A program made the position numbers and the translations under genes. 64,000 bases of DNA from Hygrocybe punicea (Eukaryota > Basidiomycota > Agaricomycetes > Agaricales > Hygrophoraceae). This document shows positions 12,075 to 23,139 of this stretch, in pieces (position 1 is the stretch's first letter; every line of letters starts with the position of its first letter). The stretch covers positions 4,002,767 to 4,066,766 of the forward strand of contig OY744469.1 in NCBI GenBank assembly GCA_963556145.1. Reading direction: 5' to 3'. Below the pieces are notes generated by a model. That model searched no databases and had not been told where the DNA came from. It saw only the letters and a list, made by a program, of their open reading frames with translations.

Positions 12075-14734
12075 ATGGCCGATGATGCCTATTCTTCCGC
12101 TTGGGAAACCACTGATGCCTCCGACGTCAATGCCGCCGGCTTTCCTTTGCACTCTCGTCCTCCCACTGACTCTGGTCATCATGATGATGCCCCCGCTGCG
12201 CACCCATACACGAAATCTACTTCCCCCCAACCTCGTCCTAGTGTGGAGTCATCTGGCAGACCATCGACATCAGCTTGGCGTGACAGCATTCCCACCCTGG
12301 AACGTCGGGATACCCTTTCCACCGTTCCCAGCGATACCAACAGTCTTGTCGAAACCACGTTCGATGAGAATGTACTTCGGGCCTTATGTGACCTAGACGT
12401 GAGCCGCATGCGATTCCTGACCCCGGCTTGATCGAGACATATCTGACATGTGTCAAGTGTGGTGTGCCACTCTTACTAGATCGAATAAAGCAAAGTATGG
12501 TGTCTTGCAGGGTGAATTATCAGCAATTTCACGGCCGTGTCTTATTTATATAATCACACAGGAGGCTTCTATATTTTTCAAGAAAAGAGCAGCTCTGGAA
12601 GAAGAGTACGGGAAAAGTTTACAGAAGCTATCGCGTGCCACAGCAGAAACGTACGCCACGACTGACGGGAAGGCTGGGTATGAATTTTAATCATCTTCCT
12701 ATAATTGATTTCAAACCCCAACTCAGCACATTCGTCACTGCCTGGCAGTCGTCCATGAGAATACACGAAATAATGGCGGAGAACAGAATTCGTTTTGCTC
12801 AACGATTGAACGAGATGAGTGACGAGTTGGCTTCTCTTTCCAAAGAAGTAGACAAGAATCGGAAACAAGTATGTCTTTGTTACTATTCCGCATCTGCTTT
12901 CGGTGCTAAATGCAAGTCAGACGAAAGAGCTGGCCACTCGCTATGAGCGTGCTCTCCAGGAATCAGAGATATCTACAGAGAAGAGCAAGAATCGTCTCGA
13001 GATGACTTCCGAAGAATTGGAGCGTGTGCTGATCCAGAAGGAGGGTGAATCCTTCAAAGAGAGTGTCGTGCAAGGGAGATCGCCGGGAGGGGTGACAGGA
13101 AAGAGAGCTATAGGCAAGGCTGTCGCGAAGGGTGGACTTCTTCTGAAAGGAAAGAACCCCGGAAACGTTCGTTTCGACCTAATGCACATTTACCGTTCTG
13201 CTCATTGTCTTTCCGACTTTACAGATTCAAAGACAAGAGGATGATGTAAGATCAAGAATATCAACAGCTTCGGATGCGTATCGGAAAGCTATGATTGATA
13301 CCCAAGCAATACGACAGGAATATTTCAACTTTCAATTGCCGCGAATTTTACGAGTACGCCACCAATTTTGTACGCTGTCTCATAAAACCGTGACCATGAC
13401 CATCTGGTTCGAACAGGCCTTGAAAGAATGCGCGGATGAGATTGATCTCGGTACGCAATACCATCTTACGCGATATGCCTTTCTTTTCGAAAGCATCGTC
13501 ATGAGTGATGGGTCCACATTAATACCCGCCAATGAGGACGGTGGGCCATAATTTAATTTCGTCGCTCCAGAACTGTCATGTCATATCCTCTCTAGGTCAA
13601 GGCCTCAAGGGTATGATCGAAATGATCGATAATCGTGCCGACTTCAAAGTGTACATGCAGAACTACGCATACGCTCACGGTAGTTCATCTCGAGGGCCAC
13701 GACGGGACGGTCCGCGAGAGGAAGGTTTCGTAAGTCCAGATCTTACTGCCTCGCAGATCATTCAAGACAATTTCATGCCATCCAGCTACCTCCATTAATG
13801 GCGCACAATGACAGGGCCTTTACAAGTATGACCTCACCGAAAAATGTCAACTCGCAACTGCCGGACAAAGGTCGACCCACATTTGGAGTCGATCTGGCCG
13901 ATCAAATGACAAGGGACAACTGCGAAGTCCCCAAAATCATGCAGAAGTGTTGCCATGCAATTGAAACGTACGGGCTGAAATCGCAGGGAATTTACCGATT
14001 GAGCGGGACTACTAGCAAGGTGGCCAAGCTGAAGGAACGGCTAGATAAAGGCATGCCGTTGGATTCCATTGCTGTCATTTGATGCACCTAACCTGCATTG
14101 AATTTTCAGACCTGGACTCTGTTAATTTGGATGCGGAAGAGTGGTCATCAGATATCAATAATGTTGCCAGCGTCATCAAGCTATGGCTTCGAGAGTTGCC
14201 CGATCCCTTATTGACGTTTAGCTTACACCAGGGATTCATCGAAGCAGCCAGTGAGTTTCCAGCATCCTCCTGCTCTGCGCATTGGCGTGGCTGATAGACG
14301 TGTTACTAGAAATCGAGAACGATCGATTGAGACACATTCGGCTGCATGAGCGGGTGAATGCTCTTCCAGACTCGAATTACGCAACGCTCAAGTTCCTCAT
14401 GTGTCATCTGCACAAGTGAGTAACTTCGTCGCTTGCTAACTCTGTTGGCTGTGATGATATCGAACTCCGGGTGTTAGAATAAACCAACATGAAGCCGAAA
14501 ATTCGATGACTATACAGAATCTTGGGATTGTTTTTGGTCCCACATTATTTGGTATGCCCATCACTAACGGTAGCAACGGGCAAATGAATGGTGGAATGGC
14601 GGATACGGCCTATCAGAACAAGGCGAGTGAAACAGAAGCCCGTGCATGATAAGCCAGATGGTTAATGGTTGAAACAGGCTATCGAAACGATCCTTGAGCA
14701 TTATAAAGATATTTTCGTGGATGAAACGGAGTAA
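12075..14734 (+). CDS. F-BAR plus RhoGAP domain protein (Rgd1-like)
   Basis: Rho GTPase-activating protein with a membrane-bending N-terminal domain. After a disordered Ser/Pro/Asp-rich leader starting MADDAYSSAWETTDASDV, an FCH/F-BAR segment is read from about 12560 (EASIFFKKRAALEEEYGKSL), continuing through coiled-coil exons (NRIRFAQRLNEMSDELASLS, ESEISTEKSKNRLEMTSEEL) and HLTRYAFLFESIVMSDG near 13465. The RhoGAP domain starts TFGVDLADQMTRDNCEVPKI near 13880, with the arginine finger in KSQGIYRLSGTTSKV and the WLRELPDPLL motif near 14190. It ends at TAA 14732-14734. The order matches yeast Rgd1, which regulates Rho3/Rho4 at growth sites. Roughly ten short introns are required. Confidence 0.9.
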
Positions 14735-14962
14735 ACCTTCATTTCGCAGTCTCACAGCTCATCTGGATGAGTTTTCTATTCGTGTGGACTATTCGCATTC
14801 TTCCGTAACCTACATACTTCATTTATTGCAATCGGCGTGTATCTTACCATCCTCTTGTGGAAAATTTATCATTATATGGAGTGTTTTGTAGAGCAGCTCA
14901 TGCACAAAAGCGTGAAAGAATAAATAGTATTACAATACTGATACAATTAAAATATAATAAAT

Positions 14963-15436
<474 letters not shown>

Positions 15437-15715
15437 GATTAAGAGATAAGTTGGGTTGAGTTGAGAGTTGACGGAGGGCGAGCGTGGCGATGATGGGGTG
15501 AGTCAAGATAAGCACCGAACACATTTTGGCACCTGACCCTTATATAGCCCACTTGTGGCTGTGCCCCATTCCTGTTTGTTGATCGAGGCGCGATGTCACG
15601 TGTTCCTTCGCGCGAGCAGTATAAATAGCCAAGCAATGTCAAAACAGTCTTTCCAACTTTTGCTTCAACTCCACCACCAAACACCATCAACGGCCGTTAA
15701 ATCGAATCATTTACA
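15437..15715. promoter_or_regulatory. Bidirectional H4-H3 promoter
   Basis: The 279 bp between the two histone start codons has a TATA box for each direction. TATAAATA at 15620-15627 lies about 95 bp upstream of the H3 ATG. CTATATAAG read on the minus strand (15539-15547) lies about 105 bp upstream of the H4 ATG. No other site could be named with confidence. Confidence 0.7.
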
Positions 15716-16302
15716 ATGGCTCGTACCAAACAAACTGCCCGCAAGTCAACCGGTGGTGCGTCGGGTCTCTTGGAGATCATCCTGCTACATTAGTTGACAA
15801 ATGTTCCGCCATCATAGGCAAGGCGCCCCGTAAACAACTCGCCGCCAAGTCATCAGGTGCCCGTAAGACAGCTGTATGTGGTCTACTTGCTTCGTGACCC
15901 ATGACTCACCTAATTTTCGGATCAGGCATCATCAACGGGTGGTGTGAAGAAGCCCCATCGGTTCCGCCCCGGAACCGTCGCCCTGCGTGAAATCAGACGC
16001 TACCAGAAATCGACAGAACTCCTCATCCGGAAGCTTCCCTTCCAACGCCTCGTCCGCGAGATTGCACAGGATTTTAAGGTCAGTTCCCTCTCTTTCCTTT
16101 CGCATCGTCGCGCTCATCGTGACTCGCACAGACGGATTTGCGCTTCCAATCGTCCGCTGTCATGGCCCTCCAGGAGGCCGCCGAGGCGTACCTCGTATCG
16201 CTCTTCGAGGACACCAATCTTGCTGCCATACATGCCAAGCGCGTTACCATCCAACCGAAAGATCTCGCATTGGCTCGCAGATTACGAGGAGAGCGTTCAT
16301 AG
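15716..16302 (+). CDS. HHT1: Histone H3 (H4-paired copy)
   Basis: Four exons: 15716-15755, 15818-15873, 15926-16078 and 16132-16302. It starts [20 protein letters not shown] and ends RLRGERS. K4, K9, K14 and K18 contexts are canonical. The segment after K18 reads [19 protein letters not shown], which keeps an ARKT motif equivalent to ARKS/K27 but is three residues longer than the animal or yeast form before [10 protein letters not shown]. The globular core ([20 protein letters not shown] onward) is canonical. Divergent partner of H4. The last intron (16079-16131) is almost identical to that of the second H3 gene at 33998. Confidence 0.96.
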
Positions 16303-16463
16303 ACATTCTACATTTGTTTCCTATTTATTGTACTGCTACTTAGTGTATTCCTATTTTATTCCTCCTGACGAAACATGTTGCGATGCATGATTGAGCATCA
16401 CTCTAAATCTATTATGAAAATATAATATGCCGCCGACGAGACTGTCACTTGCAAGTCTCCATC

Positions 16464-18051
16464 TAGGGCGAGATAAAAACAATGTCTCGCCCAACTTCTT
16501 TTGCTTTCATCCGTGCCAACAGCAATTTCTCAACGATCTCGTGCCCGTTTTTGGCCGCAAATGAGAGCGGCGTCCGACCCCCATATGTCCTTCGAATCCA
16601 CCTCGACATCATCGCGTGCCAGTAACAATTTCACAACTGCTGCATGCCCGTTTTCGGCCGCAAACGAGAGCGGCGTTCGACACTCTGTGTCCTTCGAATC
16701 CGCCTCGGCATCATCCCTTGCCAGCAACAACTTCACCACCATTTCATGCCCGTTTTTGGCCGCAAATGAGAGCGGGATCTGATCCCACATGTCCTTCAAA
16801 TCCACCTCGACATCCTCGCGTGCCAGTAGCAATTTCACGGCAGCCGCATATGCCCGTTTTCGGCTGCACATGAGAGCGGCGTCTGAGCCCACCTGTCCTT
16901 AGAATTCACCTCGACATTGTCCTGTGCTAGCAGTACTGCTTCGTCCCCGTTTTCGGCTGCAAACCAGAGCGGCGTCCGACCCCGTGAGTCCCTCGAATCC
17001 GCATTGACGTTGTCTGATGCCAGCAGCATCAGCACCACCGCCTCATGCCCATTTGCGGCCGCAAATGAGAGCGGTGTCCGATCCCATGTGTCCTTCGAAT
17101 CCACATTGACATCGTCTGATGCCATTAGCAACCGCACCACCGCCTCATGCCCGTTTGCGGCTGCAAATGAGAGCGGCGTCCGATCCCGTGTATCCTTCGT
17201 GTCCACCTCGATATTGTCTTGCCCGAGCAGCAGTGTCACAACTGCCTCATGCCCAGTTTCAGCCGCAAACGACAATGGCGTCCTACCACCACTGTCTCGT
17301 AAGTTTGCAAAAGCCCCGTTTTCCAACTGGTATTTGGTGATCTCCGCCAGACCAAAGAATGAAGACACGTGGATTCCGGAGATGTTTTTCTTCAAATTGT
17401 CATTGCGTCGATTACCTATCAGCAAGACTTGACCGGTGCAAGCAACTTTTGAGTCATCTTGAAGAAACTTCAGTCCGACAATGGATCAAATACCATCAGC
17501 AATACTCACATGCCTTGGACGTTATCGACTATCTCAGTCACGATGCGTTCTTGCAACATTTTCAGATGTCGTCGAGGCATGCGAGCGATGCGACCTTCGA
17601 TGTATCTTCGTACATCCTGATTGTGCGCGCAAATTTCCAGGTGTTTGGTTCCTTGGAAATATTGTGCAATTGATGGAAGATCGCGTGAGGTGACCATCAG
17701 GTTGACGGCATTAGCCAGACAGTGAAGCGCAGTGAGAAAAACTGCCCGAGTTCCATCATCCTCCGGGCACTCATCCAGAGCATCCACAACAATGAAAACC
17801 CTGGAGTACGTCCCAAATACCGATTGCGATGCCTTTGTATACTCGTGGATTGTCGGACGAGTGTTTTGATCGACGTGGTACTCGTAAAGGGACCTAACGA
17901 TGTCAGACGTTGCGGAGGGATCCTGCGCCAACTGTTTTAATGAACTCGCGACGAGATTGGAAACCGTCTGCTGTTTTTCTTTATAGCTGCCGTAAATGTA
18001 CAATACTGCAACGTTGTCGTCCTTGAAAAGTTGCTGGAGATGGTTTATCAC
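16464..18051 (-). pseudogene. Decayed NACHT-ankyrin NLR-like gene (N-terminally truncated, frameshifted)
   Basis: The minus strand carries the second half of a NACHT NTPase (18051-17506) with the Walker B-like VVDALDECPEDDG and a sensor-like MVTSRD, then about eight ankyrin repeats (17320-16480) of the type GRTPLSFAAENGHEAVVKLL. The P-loop and effector N-terminus are missing: nothing upstream of 18051 continues the frame. Two indels break the repeats. At about 16845 an extra AT turns GGGCATGCG into GGGCATATGCG, and at about 16545 an extra G gives TGGGGGTCGG. One repeat also lacks several residues (GDEAVLLAQ). A splice linking the NACHT and ankyrin parts near 17430-17510 could not be made to fit cleanly. 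If in frame, it would end at TAG 16464-16466. Intact relatives are thought to act in fungal non-self recognition; this copy looks dead. Confidence 0.75.
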
Positions 18052-18417
18052 AATTGAGCTAGTGAGTCGGCATCAATAACGAGCATTTCATCATTCCCTA
18101 GTCTTTGAGAGTCCGTTACGGTGAAGCTTAGATTGCAAGGTAGAAGAGAGGTAGGAAAGGTGCAAGGCAGAGTCACTACTTGTAAGAAAGAGTGAGTGAA
18201 GAGAAGGGTTGGGTGAAAGCCAGAGGGCTTCCCGGCCCTGAGAAGGATGGTTCTGTCTGTGGGAAGGAACCAATGTGAGCAGCGAATCCCAGTGCCTTGG
18301 TAGGAGGACGACGACGCATTGAGCAAGCATTGGTTCCCATTTTTTAGGAGACGGCCGAGAAAAGGGACTCACAAAACATTTTAGCGGGATGGAGGTATAG
18401 TGAGACAGATGGTGCTA
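18052..18417. other. No gene seen
   Basis: The stretch lies between the truncated NACHT fragment and the gag-like ORF. Minus-strand frames of about 90 codons exist but have no motif and overlap each other. It probably contains the breakpoint that removed the NLR N-terminus. No terminal repeat was recognised. Confidence 0.4.
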
Positions 18418-19577
18418 TCATGCAGGTGGTGACCTGGAGCGAGAGTGGCGGTTCCAATCCTGGGAAGCACTCTTTCGGCTGCCTCTGGGGAGTGGGGAAC
18501 GGGGCCGTGATCTCATCTGGGAGGGAAGGGGGGTCAGCAAGGTGCGAAGCAGGTGCGAAGCGAAGCGGAGCGTGAAGCGGGGAAGCGGTGCATGGGTAGG
18601 GTGTGGTGCAGGTGCGGTATGGCGCAGGGAGAGGTGCGGCGTGGTGCAGGTGCGAAGCGGTGCGGTGCGGTGCGAGGTGCAGAAAGAAAGGGGGGACTGA
18701 CCTCATGAAGGGATGCTTGGTGGTCCAAGTAAAAGGCTTTGCGAGTGATCTTGGCGAGGAGATCTTCGTCGATGAGGCTGATGTTGAAGCCGGCATCCTT
18801 CCGCTCAAGGGCGGCATGCCATTCCCGGCGGGCCCGGGCCTGGTACAAGAGGAGGATGCGTTGTCCGTCGGGTTGGGAACGGAGTTCGTGGGCGTAGAGT
18901 TTGTACCAGAAGATCGAGAGGGCATCTGTGGCGATTTTGGGCCAGTGTAGTTGGCATTGGTTGCGGAGCATGAGGGTGCTGCCGATTTCCATCTGGTCCC
19001 AGGTGAGATCTTCATCTTTTATGGCCTTGCGAGAGGCACGGACGGTGGCAACTGGTTTGAGGACCATGAGGTCGGAGTCGGTTTTGGTGATACCAAACGT
19101 GTCATCTGCAGCGGAGCATTGGGTCGTGGTGGCATCGTTGCAGCCCTCTGGAGTGAAATACCAGAGCTCGACGTATTCGAATTTGCGTAGCCTTTCGAGG
19201 GCGTAGGCTGAGGGGCGTTGGGAGATGTTGGTGCCGATTGATTTTGTTAGGTCGAAGGTGTGCATCTTTGGTTTCTTCTTTCCTGCCTCCTTAAGCTCGT
19301 CTGCAGCTTCTTTGTCTCGTAGGGCCTGCACAGCTGCCTCTGCGTCCGCAGCTGCCTGGGCAGCTATGTCCTCGAGGAGCTGGTCGGCGTCAACTTGGGC
19401 CACCCAAGCCACCTTTTGTGTGTTGTTCTGTGCTGACCAGGAGGCCACAAGGTTGAGGGCAGCTTGTTCGGGGGTGATATGCGTGGCTGCGGCAATGGTA
19501 TCACGGATGTTGAGGAAATCATCCGAGCCGAAGTCGGGGCATATCTGGAGATTGGGGTCAGATTCAATCCGCGGCAT
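18418..19577 (-). CDS. Gag-like protein of a high-copy agaricomycete repeat family (probably C-terminally truncated)
   Basis: Exon 1 (19577-18712) starts MPRIESDPNLQICPDFGSDD, then an Ala/Glu/Asp-rich coiled-coil (QLLEDIAAQAAADAEAAVQA), a GKKKPKMHTFD linker and a conserved block YALERLRKFEYVELWYFTPE followed by GCNDAT. A 195 nt intron leads to exon 2 (18516-18418), whose short Arg/Ser-rich tail ends SRSRSPPA. I recognise this architecture from multicopy ORFs in mushroom genomes that resemble retrotransposon gag proteins and normally continue into a Cys/His zinc knuckle, which is missing here. Function is unproven. The giant palindromic element is inserted about 140 bp upstream of the ATG (19575-19577). 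Confidence 0.6.
18517..18711 (+). repeat. GGTGCG-type minisatellite forming the intron of the gag-like gene
   Basis: The plus strand shows many GGTGCGAAGCG, GGTGCGG and GGTGCAGGTGCG units in imperfect tandem. The unit lies between a good donor (GAG|GTCAGT on the minus strand at 18712/18711) and acceptor (CCCAG at 18517), so it would be removed as an intron of 195 nt, long for this genome. Confidence 0.7.
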
Positions 19578-19744
19578 TTTTAGGGGAATTTGGAAGAGGA
19601 GAAGGCTTAATGGTGGCTTTTTAAGGGGAAAAGGGCAAGTAGCGAGAGAAGTGTATTCTAGAGTGGGTAGAGACTGAAGAAAACGAGCCGCAACGACGAT
19701 GACAGCAGGACACAGAGTGTTCACCTGACCTTCCCACACTACAA

Positions 19745-19791
19745 GCCTTATAATAGTGGTTGAACACGTGTCTCAACCACTATTATAAGGC
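19745..19791. repeat. Subterminal hairpin in left arm of the palindromic element
   Basis: GCCTTATAATAGTGGTTGA is followed after nine bases (ACACGTGTC) by its exact reverse complement. The same 47-bp hairpin, with a slightly different loop, is at 22100-22146 in the right arm. It could be a transposase-binding or cruciform-forming site. Confidence 0.85.
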
Positions 19792-22099
19792 TCTGAAGTC
19801 TTAAAACCGCCGATCCAGCCATAAATCAGTCTCCACCCTAGCTTCAGTATATAAGTCTTATTAGTAGTTATTAGTAGCGTATACTAGTAATGTAGTAGTG
19901 TCCTAAATACGGTAATAACCCATTCGGGAACGGTCAGGAACAAGGGCGCTGATGGGCTCGGGCTTTCCCGTCACCGTTGCCATGGCCCCGCCCATCACTC
20001 ACAGGCATACGCGCTCGTTGTTGTTGTTGTTGTGCACAACAATTTCACTATCCCGCCGTCTTTTCCTGCGGAATTTTTTACATATCATAGATATATTCTT
20101 ATAAATACTGTATATAGACTAATATACATGAAAATAAACAAAATAAAAGAGAAATACAAGAAATAAAGAATAATGATACATGGGGCGCCGCCGACGAACG
20201 GGAGGGTACTCACCTTCACGGAGGCGCCGGACTGGGTCTGGAATTGATAACGAAGGGTGGTGGAGGGTGGGTGATGAGAGGGATGGACACTGGGGGGCGG
20301 GGAAGGGTGCATGGAGAGGGGGGGTGGCAATGGGTGGCGAGGAATGGGCCGGGAATGGAGGCGGATGGTGGAAAAGCGAGGGGGTAGGTGGGGGAGGGCT
20401 CCCGGCCCAGAACGAGCAGCAGGAAGGGGTAAGTATGTGGGGGAAAAGCAGGAGGGGGATGGGTACTCACCTGTACCATTAAGGCCCCCCACGGCCCCCT
20501 TTGCATTCCATCATCGATAAAAACAATGGGGACGTCATCTACGACGTCCCCGTGGTCCCCGTAGTGGGTTTCGCGGTCCAGATCGCCGCCACCGTCAAGT
20601 CGCGCGAGGATGGCCGCACCACCGGTTGCAGTGGCAATATCTCGACGCCGCCGCCGCTGTTGACCACACCATCGCCGGTGGCGACTCTTCACATCGCCCT
20701 CATCGTCTTCGTCGCTGTGCGCCCGGTCCGCCGCCACTGGTTTCGACGTTCGAGGCCATTGGTTGAAAAAGTCGGGCACGCTCCTGCGCGGCTTTGAGGA
20801 CGTCCGGGGTGGTGGTCTCGGTGCGAATCGTCGCCGTTGTCGTCCTCCTCCTCGTTTCCATCGTTGTTGAGGTGGTGGGTAGTGGGAGCGTGGCGGGAGA
20901 CGAGTTGGGAGACGAGTTGGTGGTAGCAAAAGGCAAGTGTGTGATCACATGGCTTTCAACCTTCCACCACCATCACCACCCCCATTCGCCACACTCCTGC
21001 TCCCCACCACCTCAACAACGACGGAAACGAGGAGGAGGATGACAACGGCGACGATTCGCACCGAGACCACCACCCCGGACGTCCTCAAAGCCGCGCAGGA
21101 GCGCACCCGACCTTTTCAACCAACGGTCTCAAACGTCGAAACTAGCGGCGGCGGGTTTGGCGCACAGCGACGAAGACGACGAGGGCGATGTGGAGAGTCG
21201 CCCACGACGAAGGCGTCGTCAATGGCGGCGGCGTTGTCGAGATATTACCACCACAACCGTCGGTGCCACCACCCTCGCGCAACTCAATGGCGCGATAAAT
21301 CTGGACCGCGAAAACGATGGCAGGGACCATGGGGACGTCGTAGATGACGTCTCCATTGGATTTATCCATGGTGGATCGTGGGGAGGGCCGTGGGGGGCCC
21401 CAAGGGCATAGGTGAGTACCCACCCCCCTCCTGCTTTTTCCCCACGTACTCACCCCTTCCCGCCGCTCGTTTGGGGCCGGGAGCCCTCCCCCATCCATTC
21501 CCTCTCCGTTTCCCCCATCCGCCTCGCTTCCCGGCCCCTTCCTCGCCACCCATTGCCACCCCCCACTCCATGCACCCTTCCCCGGCCCCCAGCGTCCCTC
21601 CCTCCCATCACCCACCATACAGCACCCTTCACCACCAAGTTTAGACCACATCCGGCGCCTCCGCGAAGGTGAGTACCCACCGGTTCGTCGGCGGCGCCCC
21701 ATGTATCATTTTTTATTATTTCTTTTATATCTCTTTTATTTCGGGTATTTCCATGTATATTAGTATTTATACAGCATGTAGAACAATATATCTATGATGT
21801 GTAAAAAATGCCGCAAGAAAAGACGGCAGGAGAGTGAAATAGTCGTGCTCAATGTCGACGACGACGAGCGCGCGTGCCAGTGAGTGATGGGCGGGGCCAT
21901 GGCAACAGTGACGGGAAAGTCCAAGCCCATCAGCGCCCTTGTTCCTGACCGGAACTGACGTTCCCGAACGGGTTATTGCCGTATTTAGGACACTACTACA
22001 TTACTAGTATACGCTACTAATAACTACTAATAAGACTTATATACTGAGGCTAGGGTGGAGACTGATTTATGGCTGGATCGGCGGTTTTAAGACTTTAGA

Positions 22100-22146
22100 G
22101 CCTTATAATAGTGGTTGAGACACGTGTTCAACCACTATTATAAGGC
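22100..22146. repeat. Subterminal hairpin in right arm of the palindromic element
   Basis: Mirror copy of the hairpin at 19745-19791: identical 19-base stems with the loop GACACGTGT. It lies the same distance from the right terminus (22169) as the other lies from the left terminus. Confidence 0.85.
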
Positions 22147-22177
22147 TTGTAGTGTGGGAAGGTCAGGTGAGAGTGTT

Positions 22178-23139
22178 GACTCCATGTCACACCTGTCACT
22201 CGCTCAAAGACTATTTCTTATGTCACACTCATACCTCGCTTTGTCTTAAGATTGCAATACCGAGACTCTTACACAAGTATGGTCTTCCCGGCACCAGCTA
22301 TCCAGCAGCACATGAAACCCACAGAACTAGCCACTAATAGGTGGAGATCTCACGGATTCCAGGACACCATAACGTCTGCGATGGAGTATCAAGCCAGTCC
22401 TTGAATTCTTTAGATTCGAGAAACCATTGTCCAGTTCCATCTTCCCGTTTTTAAAAAACCTCGCTCTGAGACAATCTGAAGTTGAGGGACAGCCAGTCTG
22501 CAATAGCCCGACGTTGCGAGATTCAGTATCAATTGCGCTACCGAAAGGCATTAATATTGTGCCGTACTCAGGAAAAAGGCGTATCGATTGGACGTTAATC
22601 CTGTTGATCTGATCGCCATAGATCGTCGTCGTGTACTGATCGCCACCAACATCATTCCAGATACCATGACTGGCATTGACATTACCAGAACGTGCGAACA
22701 TGGCGGAAAGGTACCTTAGGCCTTAACGGCAATAATAGAGAATAACTGGACACAAATCCACTTGACAATGTGGCATACGACTTGGGCTCAAAGCATCTGA
22801 CGGTTCGGGATGTTTGCCCTCAACGAAGATAGTTTGAGGAGAGCGCCATGCTTGCCTAACGTTTCTGTCTGATTATTTTTCAGGCGCAGGGAAGAAAGTC
22901 AATGGCATCGGCACAGTCCACTGGAGTGTGAAGCACAGGCACATTGAACACCGTAACGTGAAGAATGATATGACGACGTCCGCAAGCCCTCTCTCCCCGC
23001 TTCTGCCAGTGGTAAACACCAGGTCCAGAAAGTTTCGCATTGGTGAAGCCCACTTGGTCGCCAACCAGTGCATCCAGTGACGCCAACATTGGGAGTCGAC
23101 CAAATATCAGCTTGCGATTCCCAAGATGATGTGGGGTGC
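22178..23139. other. Gene-poor stretch with ORF remnants
   Basis: On the minus strand at 22327-22701 a 124-codon frame starts MFARSGNVNASHGIWNDVGG and continues DQYTTTIYGDQ. This resembles the short N-terminal segment seen in many agaricomycete NLR-type proteins, but the frame then loses any likeness to a known domain. A second minus frame (22880-23130, containing GPGVYHWQKRGERACGRRH) has no recognised family. Both are likely gene fragments. No repeat ends were seen. Confidence 0.4.

Larger units (their letters stand above)
19722..22169. mobile_element. 2.4 kb giant palindromic (foldback) element with 8-bp TSD, hAT-like
   Basis: The ends read CACCTGACCTTCCCACAC at 19722 and its reverse complement ending GGTCAGGTG at 22169. 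Outside lie identical 8-mers, AGAGTGTT at 19714-19721 and at 22170-22177. The inverted repeat does not stop at the termini. TTTTTTACATATCATAGATA-like, GGGCGCCGCCGACGAACGG-like and CGCTCCTGCGCGGC-like blocks all recur in mirror order, so the arms (about 1.22 kb each) meet at a TGATCA centre near 20942-20947. Arm copies differ by scattered substitutions and small indels. No transposase is encoded; open frames inside are low-complexity Pro/Arg mirror images of each other. An 8-bp TSD fits hAT-type transposition, so this is probably a non-autonomous element mobilised in trans. Confidence 0.85.

Noticed and set aside
12082..12396. A second plus-strand frame of about 104 codons rich in Pro and Leu over the start of the RhoGAP gene
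   Set aside because: It is an out-of-frame reading of the disordered leader of the F-BAR/RhoGAP protein.
16500..17300. Regularly spaced similar segments that at first resemble a repeat array or CRISPR
   Set aside because: The period of about 105 bp and the translation (TPLSFAAENGHEAVV) show ankyrin-coding repeats.
18603..18950. A 115-codon plus-strand frame opposite the gag-like gene
   Set aside because: It overlaps both the minisatellite and the conserved minus-strand coding block and has no recognisable motif.
20085..21702. Several open frames of 80-237 codons on both strands within the palindromic element
   Set aside because: They are Pro/Arg/Gly/Trp-rich mirror images of each other produced by GC-rich, low-complexity arms, with no family and no splice support.
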